From Chondrosia reniformis (Eukaryota; Porifera; Demospongiae; Chondrillida; Chondrillidae): 64,000 nucleotides of DNA. Position numbers and translations under genes: made by a program. Position 1 is the first letter of the stretch. Each line of letters begins with the position of its first letter. The notes beneath the pieces are model-generated. The model did no database searches. It saw only the letters and a list, made by a program, of their open reading frames with translations, and was not told where the DNA came from. This document shows positions 33,876 to 46,310 of this stretch, in pieces. The DNA is taken from contig OX359199.1 of NCBI GenBank assembly GCA_947172415.1, forward strand, positions 770,001-834,000, in the 5' to 3' direction.

Positions 33876-35835
33876 AGGAATGAATACTACAGTGACTATG
33901 AAGGCCCCTACATCAAGGGTGACTACCAACTTACTCAGTGTGAGTACAGTGGATGTAGAGAGATAGTAGCTAAGGCAATGTTGAATATACATGCTGGACA
34001 GTGTCAGTTTAGACCTCAACAGTGTGAATGGTGTCAGGAGAACATTCCATTGAGGAGCATGAAGGTATATATGAAGCATGTCTGAGTTTGTTATGAAAGG
34101 CAAATAGGTACTTTCCAAGGGAAAACACCATTATGATACCAAATATGGTAACTTGTTAAGTTGAGGTTTCAAATGGAATGTAATTTTATATCTTCTTTTA
34201 GGTACACAAAGAGAACTGTCCAATGAAACCAATTTCTTGTCCTGAATGCGGTACCTCAGTACCTGGTAGACTGGTAAGTTTACATTGGCAAGCCTCAAAA
34301 TGTCATATCCATAACCATCCAAGCTATTGATTGAAAGTCAAATTGACCTTATAGCAAACTCAGGGTTTGGAATTTTAATAAGATCACAAGAATGTAGCCC
34401 TGATGATAATAGTAATGTATTTATATAGTATTCCCTCTATTATCTATGATGTAGCTACCTCATTCTGATGTGAGGTGTCCTGCTTCTTAAACATTGTAGT
34501 AGGAAATAATGTATGAACCACTTAATTTTAATGTTTATAGTATATACACAGTATGTGTAATCAGTAAGTTTAGGAAAGACTAAGCCATACATCCCATAGA
34601 TAACTATATTTATGAGTTGTTTGTTTACTCAATATGGACGTAGGTGGAGCTTCATAAATCTGAGGAATGTCCAAATACTCTAAGAAAGTGTGTCTTTGCT
34701 GTTGCTGGATGTTCCTATGAGGTAACAATATTTTACTGTATATATGATTCAGTTACCTTTCAATTTAATAGATCGATCATCATAATGTTGTCATAGTAAT
34801 TGCAGTTTAACTTGATATGTGTTATAGGCTAAGGGAGCAGAGTTAGTGAACCACGAGGAGCAGTGTAATGCAGAACACTTGAGATTGGTACTAAGAGCAC
34901 AAGTGGACATTGACCAGAGAATGAAAGAGTTTCAACAGAGAGGAGTCACCACTTCTGCTGCCTTGCCAGATAGGATGGCTCGTTATGACAGCGCTATTAC
35001 TCACTTGGAGAAGAGAATCACAGAACTGACAGAACAGATGAGCAATCTCTTAGTGGACAACCAGCGCATGAAGTCTGAAATCCAATCACGTAATGTGGCC
35101 ACAGAGGAAGCCATCGGTAAACTACAGCATGCAGTGAAGGAGCTACAAGTCTACTACACAGATCTAGCACTCTCCATCCAGTCACTCCAAGCTACCAGCT
35201 ACAATGGTGTCTATGTGTGGAAGATCCCCGATGTAACACGACGCAGAAGAGATGCTGTTCTAGGGAAGACAGTGTCACTGTACAGTGCTCCCTTCTTCAC
35301 ATCCAGACATGGCTACAAGATCTGTTTGAGAGTGTACCTAAATGGAGATGGATCTGGAAGAGGTAGCCATGTGTCCTTCTTCCTGACCATCATGAAAGGG
35401 GAGTATGACCCACTTCTCCCCTGGCCATACAGACAGACAACCGTTCTTATGCTGCTAGCTCTAGATGGAGTATCTCGTGACATCACTCGATCCTTCAAAC
35501 CAGATGAGAGTAGCAGTTTTCAGATACCTCAGACAGAAATGAATGTAGCTTCAGGTTGTCCTCAGTTCTGTCCACAGACAATGTTAGAGAATCCATTTTA
35601 CTGCAAGAATGACACTATCTACTTGAAATGTGAATTATTACCAGACATGCAGCCAAAAACACATCCACCTGTTAAAGAAATTTCAAAAGACCTTTCTGCA
35701 GAGACTATTCCTTGTAGTATTGCTTCATTGAAGCTAGCTCCTTGTGAGCAGTATAGAGTAGATGAACATCAACTGATGTCAATGGACAGTTTGACAACTC
35801 CATCCACTTCTACTGCTAAGGACCACCAGACCTAA
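33876..35835 (+). CDS. TRAF family adaptor with intact MATH domain (5' exons not found)
   Basis: Exons 33876-34064, 34202-34273, 34644-34721 and 34828-35835 are all phase 0 and encode 448 aa. The zinc fingers are CEYSGCREIVAKAMLNIHAG with CEWCQENIP, then NCPMKPISCPECGTSV, then ECPNTLRKCVFAVAGCSYE. A coiled coil follows (RMKEFQQRGV ... ITHLEKRITELTEQMSNLLV). The MATH domain is complete: VYVWKIPDVTRRRRDAVLGK, GEYDPLLPWPYRQTTVLMLL, SFKPDE, MNVASGCPQF, KNDTIYLKC. It has a Ser/Thr-rich tail. The frame before 33876 is open back to a stop at 33798 but has no ATG. The RING exons are either missing or lie in a divergent form upstream. MATH domains bind receptor tails, and the coiled coil trimerises. 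It is the only array member here with a full MATH domain outside the chimera. Confidence 0.85.
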
Positions 35836-35984
35836 AAACAGCTTCAGGTTATGATATAGTGGTACCTTTTCAGTCAAAGACACAGTGGAATATACATGTA
35901 CTTGCAGACCAGTCTATAAGTGATCATATTTATCATCTTACATTATTTATCTTAAATTCTTATACGTATATCTTCATCTTATAT

Positions 35985-36480
35985 TTAAAGTGCACCATGT
36001 GCAAAATACACACTAGGGCTATAAGCCCCATGCAGCACTAAACAAAAAGTTTGAAAATGAAATAAAATCTTGTTAAATAGATTGTATTTCTCATGCCTAA
36101 TAAGTTCATTGGAATCTTTTCTCTCACATCTTCTTCAGGCACCTTCCAACTGTCCTCTCCTTGATAGTTGCATCTAGAACACTGACTACTTTCTCTTCAT
36201 CTGCTACTTCTGATATATGCATCTTATTTATAAGCAGAGTTATATAGCAAATATAAGCTGGATATAAGTCCTTTTGTTTACAAGACATGGATGGATTGTG
36301 TTTGGCTAGTATTGGTATACAAGATAAGTCTTGTTGTAGTATAGTATTAAGGTAAGTCTTGTTGTAGTATAGTATTGCTACACAAGGTAAGTCTTGTTGT
36401 AGTAGTAGTATTGGTATACGGGCTGGTAGGTCTTGGAAAGGTGTGTTGTGCAACTGCTGAATTCTACCTCATCAAGAGGT
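35985..36480 (-). mobile_element. LINE-like 3' end (minus orientation)
   Basis: The plus-strand words gtgcaccatgtgcaaaatac and gccccatgcagcactaaaca match the terminal part of the element at 45829-46310. On the minus strand this would be the 3' untranslated end of a non-LTR element. The frame 36124-36453 within it is not recognisable. Confidence 0.5.
36306..36430. repeat. Minisatellite of ~35-45-bp units
   Basis: Repeated words aagtcttgttgtagta and tagtattg recur about three times with variable spacers. Confidence 0.7.
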
Positions 36481-39400
36481 ACAACCATCCTCACATGCAG
36501 CACTGATACTTCTTGTAATTGAAAATGTGTTCCACCTTTAATCCAATTTCAAATGGCGTGTTAGGACTCATTCAGTTCAATACTGTTATTGCTCTCTCTG
36601 CAAGTAGGTTGTTGTCATCTATCAAAGCTTGCTGTATTCTAAATACAGAGACAGATTTATAATTAGTTCTATACACTGAATGAAATGCCACTAAACTGCA
36701 TGTAAAGAGTTATTATAGATTTCTACCCAACTTTCAAATCCTATCAACATGTACTAAAAATGGCACTAAAAGGTTGATCAATATAAGTATAAATGCCTGA
36801 ATCTGTTATGCATTTTCTCTGTTTATTACAATATTGGTTTCAAGGTGTATTATAACCAACTAGTGAGGCAAATAATCTGCAAGATGTAGAGAACTTGTTG
36901 AGTCGGTACCTTCCCTAATTGAGTGTAGCTAGGAGTTACTAGGGGCTGGTAGAGATACTAAATATGGTAGTCCCATTGGACACATGTAGTCTATACAAGT
37001 CTTACAATTCCTTTGCATGTTACAAGACTATAGCAGTAGTATATCTCGTCTTGAGTCCTAAGAATTAGCTCTAGACTTAATTGGTCCTCACATGCTTAGA
37101 AACCTTGTGGAAAACTCTAGAAGAGACCAATTCAATTAGCCCCTCATAGAACTAATTGCCAATAACATGTTGTTCTATCAACTGCTGTCAGGAGCTGTTG
37201 CAACTGAACAGTCAAGACTGACATTAAGATTCAATCTCCTTTGTCATGTATCTTTACACTCCTCCTTGACCAGTAGCAACAGTCTCCTGAAATGGAGACA
37301 TATAGAACTACAGAATATACATGATTTAGGTGACTTGTTTATTGCAAACATGAACAGCTGACCTCACAAACAGGCTGCATGTTTCACTGAACACCACCCA
37401 TTTAGGAAAATTAATTCTTTGTGACTCAGTTGCCTTCAAAGGACATAAATTTCATTCAACTAGTTAGAATATCTCAATTGAAAGATTTCTTAAATTCCTT
37501 TATTTTAAACAGTGGCATTACAAAGTGTGTCTTAATAGTCAGCATACACTGAAGTTTGCATACATGTTGACTTTGATAAAATTATAGAACAAGATTAATA
37601 TGTAAACAAATACAAAAATTAAATTTACAAGTTACAAGACATTAATCCTTTCTTCATCTTAACCCACTCATAGTATCACCATAAGGAAACTACAAATCTC
37701 AGCCTTTGTAGACAACTTGTATTAAGTATGAACACATAACTCCCATATTGTGTCACCTTACTAAAGCAGCTATGTGTCTGATTTTAAGAGTGATATTGAA
37801 GGTTTGATAGATAACTTACCGATAGTTCAGTACACGCACAACACTAACTAAAGCTTCTTCAAACCATAGAGTTTTCAAGATCCTTTGGGACGGCCATTTT
37901 ATGATTGTGCAATAATAAGTAAGGCAATGTGTAGCTCACACTACTAAGGGAATCTACAGTTCTCATTCCATACATTTCCTAAAGCTCGGCCTAAAAGACA
38001 TAGTTAGCATCAATCTGAGACTAGGAAGAATAGAATTATTACTTAAAGGAAGCCTATAGATGACTTTTGAGTGTGCAATATTACATGCAGTGAATCCGTA
38101 ATTTTGTTATCAAATAAATCGTAAAACAAAATTTGTGTTTATAGCACAGTATATAACTCAGAAATGCTAATGCAATTCAAAAATTCAATGACACGTCAAC
38201 TTAACTTAAAAAGTTACCAGTAATTGACATGCTAAATTAACTTAAAGAGTTACAAGTAATTGACATGCTAAATTATATAATTTAAAGAGTTACAAGTAAT
38301 TGACATGCTAGACTTATATATGCACCCGAACAAGGGCTTTGAATGCAAGCGCTAGAGCTGCATGCAGATAATGACTTACAGCTGAAACAATTAGCGATGT
38401 GCTGATAGCTATTAATTAAAATAATTTAGAATAGGGTCACTTGACATGCTATGATGCTTCGCTGAATTCAGCAACAGCTACATGAATAGAGATGCATGTT
38501 TGTGAGTTGGACCAATAACAACTTGCTGAATAGGCCGGGTCATGTACTGCATGTTGCCTATTGTTCCAGAGATAGATCTCGAAAACAAATAACAAAATTT
38601 TGCTTCCACGATTTTCCGCCAAGTTCACGATGTTTCCCGCCGACATTTTCTAATAAATAGTCGAGGAAATTTTCAGTCTTTGGCCTCCGGGCTATCAACT
38701 CTGGAGGTCTACTTTGGTGTGGATCGATGCGAAAACCATTCTTGGAGTACGAGTAATGGTACATGCCTATCCGAAGGGTCATCGGTGTTCGTATAGTGGG
38801 GTGGTCTCTCTACCTATGGGTTAGTGCCTGGAGATGTATCTCACTATTAATCCTGCTTGTGTGTTAAATTGGCACTTGCGGATTCTTGCTATACGACCCG
38901 TACCTGGAGGTTGGCGTGGTCCAGTGCCACTACGTAGTCGGTCAGGAAGCTATTGTAGGCTGCCGCATCAGGTTGGTTTGGAAGACATTGGCATTTGCAT
39001 TTGCATTTTTAATTTTATGCATGCGTGCTATTGTGATTGTGCATATATTTATATTTCTTTATTCTTTTCTTTTTATATAGTTCATCGATGGGTCCCTACT
39101 CTAAAGCAACCTGGCCGATCCCAATGAGCTAAAGTCTGTGTACAGTACTCTCAAGCTGCGTTGTGTGCACATGATGATTCTCATTGGTGGGAGTTTGTGG
39201 TCCGCCAGGGTCGGGCCTGTTCTGTCCGTAGCGTGAGGCAGTGCAGGACTAGTAACTGGTCATAGGGCTGTCAGGTACGCCGGATTGTCCCCGTGCAACT
39301 TCTCTTACGACGCAAGTAGTGGAAGTGTCAAACAGAGTTGAGAACCCGGAGGCCTTTTGGGGCACGAAGTACTTCCACCTCCACGTGGTGTGCCCTGGGG

Positions 39401-39971
39401 TCATCTCTCAAGATGATGCGAAAAGAAGTACAGGAAATTAAAGCTATTGGAAGGAATGGACAGATCAATTCTAAAGTCTAAAGAACATGTTTTGTTAATA
39501 TTGGACTTGTAAACTCTCGTATACTTTTAATTATTCTTTAACCATTGAAGTTGTATCATTTATGACATAAATATTTGTACATTAAAAGTATATTATGGTT
39601 TTCAAAAGTCTGATCGATGTCTAGCTTATAATAAAATAGAATATTACGGATTCGCTGCAATTCATTGAAGCTATAGGGAAAGTCCCTTCACGAGTTTTAT
39701 AACTGAACATGCAGATCAGCAAAACCAGAAGAAACACGACTGCAGATATCTGGACTCGTAAACTCTTGATTATTTTGAATTGTATGAACACATTGTTTAT
39801 TATATTATTAATGGATCGATCAAAATTGAAATTCATTAATTGTATATTCTGAATAATAATGTTATTCTATATAGCTGTATATATTTATTGTAAACATCCA
39901 GTTCAATCTATAGACACCTATTCTTTGGTAAGTATAGGGAAAGTCCCTTCACGTGACAGTATAGTACGTTA
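36481..39971. other. Gene-poor interval left of the CACTA-like element
   Basis: No splice-supported gene was found. It contains three tandem ~45-bp units around 38195-38312 (gttacaagtaattgacatgc). A less AT-rich block at about 38600-39450 has several short open frames (38558-38782 minus, 38834-39127 plus) but no family signal. The 19-bp word tatagggaaagtcccttcac occurs twice (near 39672 and 39933), possibly ends of a small element. Confidence 0.5.
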
Positions 39972-40563
39972 CACAGGATGTGTTGACAGGTTTCTGCCAT
40001 AATGAACCCGACTGAAACCTATCAGATCTCATAAGAATCCACTTGATTTCAGTAACATATCAGTAATTGCTGAAACCTTCAAAAAGTTAGGTTTCAGAGG
40101 TTTCTGCAAAGGTGTCTGCAAGTGCATCCGCCAAATCCAGCAGTTTCTGCAAGCTAGAAACCTATGGTTTGAATGGGTTTAAGAAGAAGAAACTTTAAGA
40201 TACCTCAGGTTTCTTTATAGGTTTCAACTGGTTTAAATGGCTTTAAGAAGAGGAAACTTTGAAGATACCTCATAATCCTTTAGGTTTCTTCATAGGTTTT
40301 ACCTTATATAATTATACATAAACTTTAAATATTTATTTGCGTACCATCAGTTTCAGAAAAAGATATAATAATGCATAAACCACATGCAATGAAAACAGAC
40401 AAATATATAGATATATAGAAGCGTTTTAAGTTACTCATGATCAGTTATTTGGGTCAATTCAGAGGCTTCTTCATCTTCAATCTGTGTTTCTTCCTCCACT
40501 ACAGCCCAACTAGGGCATCAGCTGGCTTGGGTCTGCCACTTGCAACCTGCCTGTTCACTCTTT

Positions 40564-42889
40564 TCAGCATTTTTTTTCTGGAAACAGAGGACTTTTCTAC
40601 ATAGAAATTTAGATATATATAATACTACTCATTTAGATAGAAATTTAATTTAGTTTACCAGCTTGAGTAACATTGTCTATTTTTCTAAAAGCCTTCCGGT
40701 ACTTCTTCTTAAGCCACAAAAGCTTCTTCCTAAAAAACACTGGCTGACCACCTTCTGTTCCCGATTCCTCTGATGACATGTAATCACATGTCATCAAAGA
40801 CTGGACCTGCTCCATCATGGTATTGTCCCACTTATGCAAAATGGCTGTTTTGCTCAGCATTGTCTTCCTCTGTTTTAACTTCTGGAATTTGCAATAAAAG
40901 CAGATAAAAAACTTAATCAATTACACTTGATAACTTAGAAAGCATAAATACATTTCTGAGCCTCTTCCTTTTCTTATTCTTCTCTCTATTAGAATCAATG
41001 ATATTTTCATTTTTTCTTTTAAAATCTTCCTTTAAACTTTTAAAGTAGGTTGCACAAGCAGCTAACAGTATATATAATTTATAAATAATTTACACAATGT
41101 ATATAGATCAAATTACGATCAATTACTTTTAATTTCAGATTCACTGATTTCACTACAGTCCAGGAAAGCACGAGTTTCTTTATTAGCTTTTGGGTTCCCT
41201 GGATGTTTTGTGGTCCTGAAAAACTACAACAAAATAAGGAATTTCTAGTATGCTGTTGATGAGTATAGAATATGTAATTTATACTCACATTAGTTCAAAA
41301 TCCCATACTTGATTTTCTTGATCATTACTTAGCTGTCTGTAAACAGTGTGCACAGCTGCCTACAAAACAGAATTATATTAGAATCAAAAGAGTTAATAAA
41401 TTCAGGAAGAAATGTGCTATATATAGCACATTAGCATATAGTTATTATATGAATTATATATTAATTATATATATCTTTTACTTGAATTTATTGTAAACCA
41501 AAAAGTACAACTATAGGCCAGTATATATATTTTCACAGAACATGAAGATATATGCCTATTTACTTTATAGGTATGTCTTGAAAACATGCTAAACATAAGG
41601 CCTACTGGAGTAAAGCTATAGGTCCCTAATAGTAGCCATGTCACTGCTGGCCACCTAGTTGAGCTTTTCAACTGACTACATAATTGACAATTTATGCAGT
41701 GTATATAACTGGATGATGCAATTTAATTAAAAATCTACACAAACATTTTCAGAAAACAAATAATTCAAGTTAAAACAAGTAATTTCTGTTAAAAAAAAAC
41801 TTGTGGCCGCACTGGAGAGGTTTACTCAAATTACTTGGATGCTTTTTAGCATCCAAAACAAGCTTGCAATGCTTATGTAGCAATTATAGGGTCATCTAAT
41901 ATGTACATATGGCTAATATACTGACTTCCGGTTACCTACGAAATAGTAAAATGGCGGGTTTAAGGCAGGATAGTCTTTTAAGCGCTTTTGATAGATAATG
42001 CCATTTCCTTGCTAATATGCCTACATTTTTAACTTTAAATATTTATGCTAAGACGATTAGCAATACAAAAGAGCCTTTAGTAGTTTTTGCTGTCGATTTT
42101 AGGCTAGAATATTGTTGACGTTTTAGGACGCCATTTTCTTCAGACACACGTAGACATCTTGCGTCACGCACAACAGAATATGACAATCTTTTTTAGATAA
42201 AATCTCTTAACAATGTAAGCATTCAATAGGCTATTTAAATGTCTCTGAATTCTTTAGAAAAATCGACGAATTTATAATCCATTGTTAATTACGTTTTATG
42301 ATGTTATTTATATGACGTAATCACCTCGAGACTTAGTCTGATTACGTAATATAGTAAACGTATATAGTCTTGAAGATCGATGTGCCTGCCGTCAAGTAGA
42401 TCTGACGAAATTTGTAAAGGCGGAACGAGGAACGTTTTTTTTGTAGGACGACTATGACTTTCTTGTAGTGAGTAATAACGTACGTAATATCAATATTGAG
42501 GGACAGAAGTGTGATTTCTATCTTAAGACATTATAGGCGTTGATTTTCAATTATAGCGTGTACTAAATGATAAGTCAATATAATATCAAATGGTAGAACG
42601 GTTAAAGTCGAACTTTGACAAGGCATATAGATGTTAAAATTAGTTGCAGTTAATGCATTGTATAGTTTAGTAATGTACCTACTTTAATTTTTAAGCTTGG
42701 CTTGCAACTTTGAACCACTGAATTATTAGGTGAACTGGCAGCAATTGGGGAGAGTTGTAGTTGCTGATTCTGCAGCTGCTCTTTTAATCGTTTTGTTTCT
42801 TCAACTAGCCCTCTCATTTGTGCCATATTTTGTTGCAATAGAGTTGCGAGTTCTTCATTAGAGGATAGCAAATCCGGGGTAGCAGACAT
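40564..42889 (-). CDS. Uncharacterised coiled-coil/basic protein in the CACTA-like element
   Basis: Exons, 5' to 3': 42683-42889, 41289-41359, 41127-41215, 40952-41061, 40659-40881 and 40564-40577, in consistent phases, giving 237 aa. The N-terminus forms a coiled coil (ELATLLQQNMAQMRGLVEET and KRLKEQLQNQQLQL). The middle contains MTTKHPGNPKANKETRAFLD. A very basic stretch follows (NREKNKKRKRLRN), then a conserved-looking block HKWDNTMMEQVQSLM with CDYMSSEESGTEGG and LLWLKKKYRKAF. The DYMSSEESG block resembles uncharacterised multi-copy proteins of sponges and cnidarians, from memory and without a search. The last exon is short and its stop is inferred from the phase. The gene shares a 209-bp divergent promoter with the kinase. 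A transposon accessory (DNA-binding) protein is the best guess. Confidence 0.6.
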
Positions 42890-43098
42890 GATGCCAATTT
42901 AACGATCAAAAAATCGCTCACTGTTTCTTTAAAAAAGGGGCGATTCAGCTAAACTGACTTTACCGCGCTTTTCAGTTTTCATATCAATGAAATCATTAGG
43001 ATTAGATCACAAAAACTGCTGAAACCTTAATATCACGAGCTCCACGAATGAAGTCACATAAATCGCGGGCGCGGGCAACGTAAAAAGACGTGGAATTC
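42890..43098. promoter_or_regulatory. Bidirectional promoter between two divergent transposon-borne genes
   Basis: The 209 bp between the ATGs at 42889 (minus) and 43099 (plus) is locally GC-richer (cgcgggcgcgggcaacg) than its surroundings. It must hold the start regions of both genes. Confidence 0.5.
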
Positions 43099-45044
43099 AT
43101 GGATAGACAGCTACAGAAAACTTCTTTTGTAGTGAAAAGATCTAAAACAATGAAAAATCGTCGGAGGAAGAAACAACTAAGGGCTAAGACTGCACAGAAG
43201 TTGAGAGAGCTGCACCTGAAGCAGCAGCAATTAAAGCAAGTCAAAACAGACCTATTAACTTTACGGAATGTTTGTAAAACTGTGGCCAAAACCTTACCAG
43301 TTGCTGCCACTTGTCAATTGGCCACTTCTAATTCTAAATTATGCAAGATCCAACCAACGCTTGTGCTAGATAAGCTAGCAATTTGTGGTAGCATCACTGC
43401 AGCAGGTAAGTGACTGGTACACGTAGTATTTGGCAAGTTGATTTATGGTCAATCTAGAATTTTGCATTTCAAACAGTGCAGTTCATTAAATTTCATCTTA
43501 ATTAATTACATATGTAAAAAACATCCACACTCATAGAACATTATATGCACATACAGTTAAACAGTACATTGTGCTGTGGACAGAGCCTGAGGTTCTGTCT
43601 GATGGTATCCATGTGTCTGTCAGTATGCTGTAGTCGTTGATGACTCGGTAGCATTCATGACCTACAAAATGTATAAGAATATAATATATGTTAAAATATG
43701 TTAACACTAATTTAGGAATGATTTAACTTCCATTTTAAACTTCTCCATACATTTCAGACTATCGGTAGCATTCATGACCTACAAAATGTATAAGAATAGA
43801 ATATATGTTAGAATATGTTAACACTAATTTAGGAATGATTTAACTTCCATTTTAAACTTCTCCATGCATTTCAGACTATCGATAGCATTCATGACCTACA
43901 AAATGTATAACAATACAATATAATTTAGGAATGATTTAACTGTACAATATGGTCTAAAGCAACCTATTCCAACTAAGGAGGTAACTGTAAAAACGTTTCT
44001 CTTACCATAATGTATATCCTGCATATAAAGTACCATTGGTCCAGAATCCGGGACATCCAAAATATTTGGGTAATTGCACCTGGTACCCCAGTATATGCTG
44101 GGAGCGGCTAATGGCATTTATGTGCAGGCTTATTGCTTGCGCTAAATTTAATCTCTAGGTTACCTAGTGACAGTGCAGATAGGGTTGCTTTAGTAAGGTT
44201 ATTAAATACATTATACTCATACCTTCAAGCATGCAAGCTGATTTTATCACTATTACCTGTATATGGCTTAATTGTATATTGCTGTTAATATGTAGCCCAA
44301 TCACTAGGTAGTGGAACATTTGCCACATGCTACAAAGTAATTGTTAGCTCAACCTTGTGTGCTGTAAAGGTATTCAAGAGTGGTATCAATACTGTAAATT
44401 CTATCACAAAAGAGGCTTTAATAGCTGAGAAACTTTGTACAGGACACCCTCACCTACCATTCTATTTTGGAATATACTTCCAAGACAGGAAATCACTGCC
44501 ATATTTAGTGTACAAGTACTATGATGTTCATGGTATAGTACTTACTTTACAGACATTACTTCGGGGAGACAGAATTACCTTAGAAAGCATCAATGAGAAG
44601 CAATGGTTATTCATTGTCAATGGCATATGCTCAGCTTTGGACTTCATCCATGGCTGTCAACACTTGCACAATGACATAAAGGTAGACAACATAATCCTTT
44701 CCGATATCTCCCCTAGTACTCATAAGCTGTCTCCTATCCTCATTGACTTTGGAAAAGCTTGCTCAGTTAAAAAGGTTAAAAAGTACAACTTGAATGTCAA
44801 AGAGCAAAAGGAATACAAGTTGTATCACTCACATCTGGCACCAGAGTTAATAGAGGGCAGAATATTCCAGAATTACAAAACAGACATCTATTCATTTGGA
44901 AAAGTACTAAAACGCATTAAAATGGTATGCTCAGTTTCTTCAATTACCAATGCCACTGCAGACTGTTTGAATAGCAATCCTCTAAAACGGCCTAATGCAA
45001 GTGGCTTGAGCAGTACATTTAAACTTTTATTAACAAACCAGTGA
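43099..45044 (+). CDS. Protein kinase carried by the CACTA-like element
   Basis: Two exons, 43099-43405 and 44296-45044, joined in phase 1, give 351 aa. Residues 1-70 are strongly basic and helical (KNRRRKKQLRAKTAQKLREL, a likely nuclear signal plus coiled coil). The kinase domain follows: Gly loop LGSGTFATCYKV, lysine in CAVKVF, catalytic loop HLHNDIKVDN, metal motif IDFGKA, APELIEG, helix F DIYSFGKVL, and a short C-lobe ending in NPLKRPN. All main catalytic residues are present. It is not closely related to K1-K5: it has DFG, a different Gly loop and a different intron plan. The 890-bp intron holds a 117-bp tandem repeat. Its position inside matching transposon ends makes it cargo or an accessory gene. 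Confidence 0.78.
43640..43945. repeat. Tandem 117-bp repeat in the kinase intron
   Basis: The units start at 43640, 43757 and 43874 (actatcggtagcattcatga). The first two are nearly identical. The third is shortened by an internal deletion. Confidence 0.85.
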
Positions 45045-45459
45045 GGATCCGTACCGTTTGTTGAACAAAAACTTGACAGATGCAAACTCATTAGGTTAGG
45101 CACAGAACTATGAACTTCCTTTGTAAGCGGATTAAAGTAACTGGATGAACTTTCACTTGGCAGCAACTAATGATACGTTATTTTAAGGCTTTACTAGCAC
45201 TCATGGACCGTGTACGATCAAAAATCGCACAACAAATTAAAATTGGTATACAGTGTCAGCATAATAAGTCTAAAGTAAATACTTACTAATTAATGTTCAG
45301 CCATCCTGACTTCGAGTCAAAATTACCAGATCGAATGCGTGATATACAAACATAAACTTAGGCCTTTGTGAGAGCAATTCGGGTACCGCACTTCAAAGTC
45401 GTCCATTTTGTTGGGTCGCCCACGTACGTGCACGTATCAAATGATTACGGCGATAGAAA

Positions 45460-45556
45460 ATGTCTAGTAGCGTAAATCGTGAATTTTGTCCGCATTGCAG
45501 GGAATTCGTAGCCTCGCGCACCTTCAGAGATCATCAAAAGGAGTTTTATGTAGATG
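45460..45556 (+). pseudogene. CPHC/H zinc-finger first exon, transposase-type fragment
   Basis: It encodes MSSSVNREFCPHCREFVASR then TFRDHQKEFYVDG and stops at a good donor (G|GTAAGT). A Cys-x2-Cys...His finger at the N-terminus followed by a Y/W-rich stretch resembles the start of large transposase-like proteins of sponges and cnidarians (from memory, unverified). No downstream exon is found before the element's right end, 250 bp away, so the gene is truncated. Read through, the frame ends at 45648. Confidence 0.5.
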
Positions 45557-45828
45557 GTAAGTGGATCATTGCCTCGAGAAAGAGAACCGTTCTTGAATCA
45601 GCTAGTGAAGAACAAAGATCGCCTTTACCAACTATACACCATGTTTAAACTATACTGAAACCAACTGTAAACCATGGGTTTCTGCCAAGTATCCGCATAG
45701 TTCTGAAACTTATATATAGTCAGCCTGATAACTTCACCAACTTGTAGGTTTCAGTGGTTTCCACTAATACTGAAACCAACTGTAAACCTACTCTTTCATC
45801 CTGTGTTAGTTATTTTTAAGTGCACTAT

Positions 45829-46310
45829 GTGCATTGCACACTAAGGCAGGAGTATACCCCATGCAGCACAATACAAGAAAGTAAAAAAAGTTTTAAAAAA
45901 TGTTATAAAAGAACACTGTTGCAAAACAGACAAACACATTAATAAATCAATTCATGATCAGTACAAAATGACACTACTTATGTCTGACACTGGAACCTCT
46001 TGATCCACATCTTCTCTATCATTCTCGCTACTCCTTCATTTTTCGCTGCCACTTGCTACATGGATACCGTCTTCTGAATGTCTTCCTGCTGCTCCACCTC
46101 CACCCCTAATCTCTGTAACAACAAGAAGAGATCCTTTCGTTTCCTCTTTACACAGCTCACACTTTAGAATGAAGTGTTCTACATCTTCAATCCCTGGATC
46201 CAAACATACAGGGAATGTGCTTTCTTCTCTGGGTATAGACCACTCCATCTTCCTTTCTCCTCCTTCAGCTCAGCTGTGCCTCCCCTAAGCTTGGTCAGCA
46301 TCCTTTTCAT
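45829..46310 (-). mobile_element. LINE 3' fragment with zinc-knuckle-like C-terminus
   Basis: The minus-strand frame 46036-46248 contains VCLDPGIEDVEHFILKCELC. Its C...ED..HF..C..C spacing is typical of the C-terminal region of non-LTR reverse-transcriptase proteins. The 3' untranslated part runs to about 45829 and matches 35985-36030. It lies just outside the right end of the CACTA-like element. Confidence 0.65.

Larger units (their letters stand above)
39972..45805. mobile_element. CACTA/EnSpm-like DNA transposon carrying a kinase gene
   Basis: The left end is CACAGGATG (39972-39980), followed seven bases later by AGGTTT. The right end, read as complement, is CACAGGATG (45797-45805) followed seven bases later by AGGTTT. 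Both ends are flanked directly by TTA (39969-39971 and 45806-45808), a 3-bp target duplication. CAC-start termini plus a 3-bp duplication are typical of the CACTA/CMC superfamily. Both subterminal regions are crowded with ggtttc/gaaacc words, as in CACTA subterminal repeats. The interior holds a minus-strand gene, a divergent plus-strand kinase, and a CPHC-type finger exon close to the right end. No transposase core was recognised, so this copy is probably non-autonomous. Confidence 0.65.

Noticed and set aside
37167..37361. Plus-strand frame MLFYQLLSGAVATE
   Set aside because: It is an isolated short frame without homology, splice context or bias.
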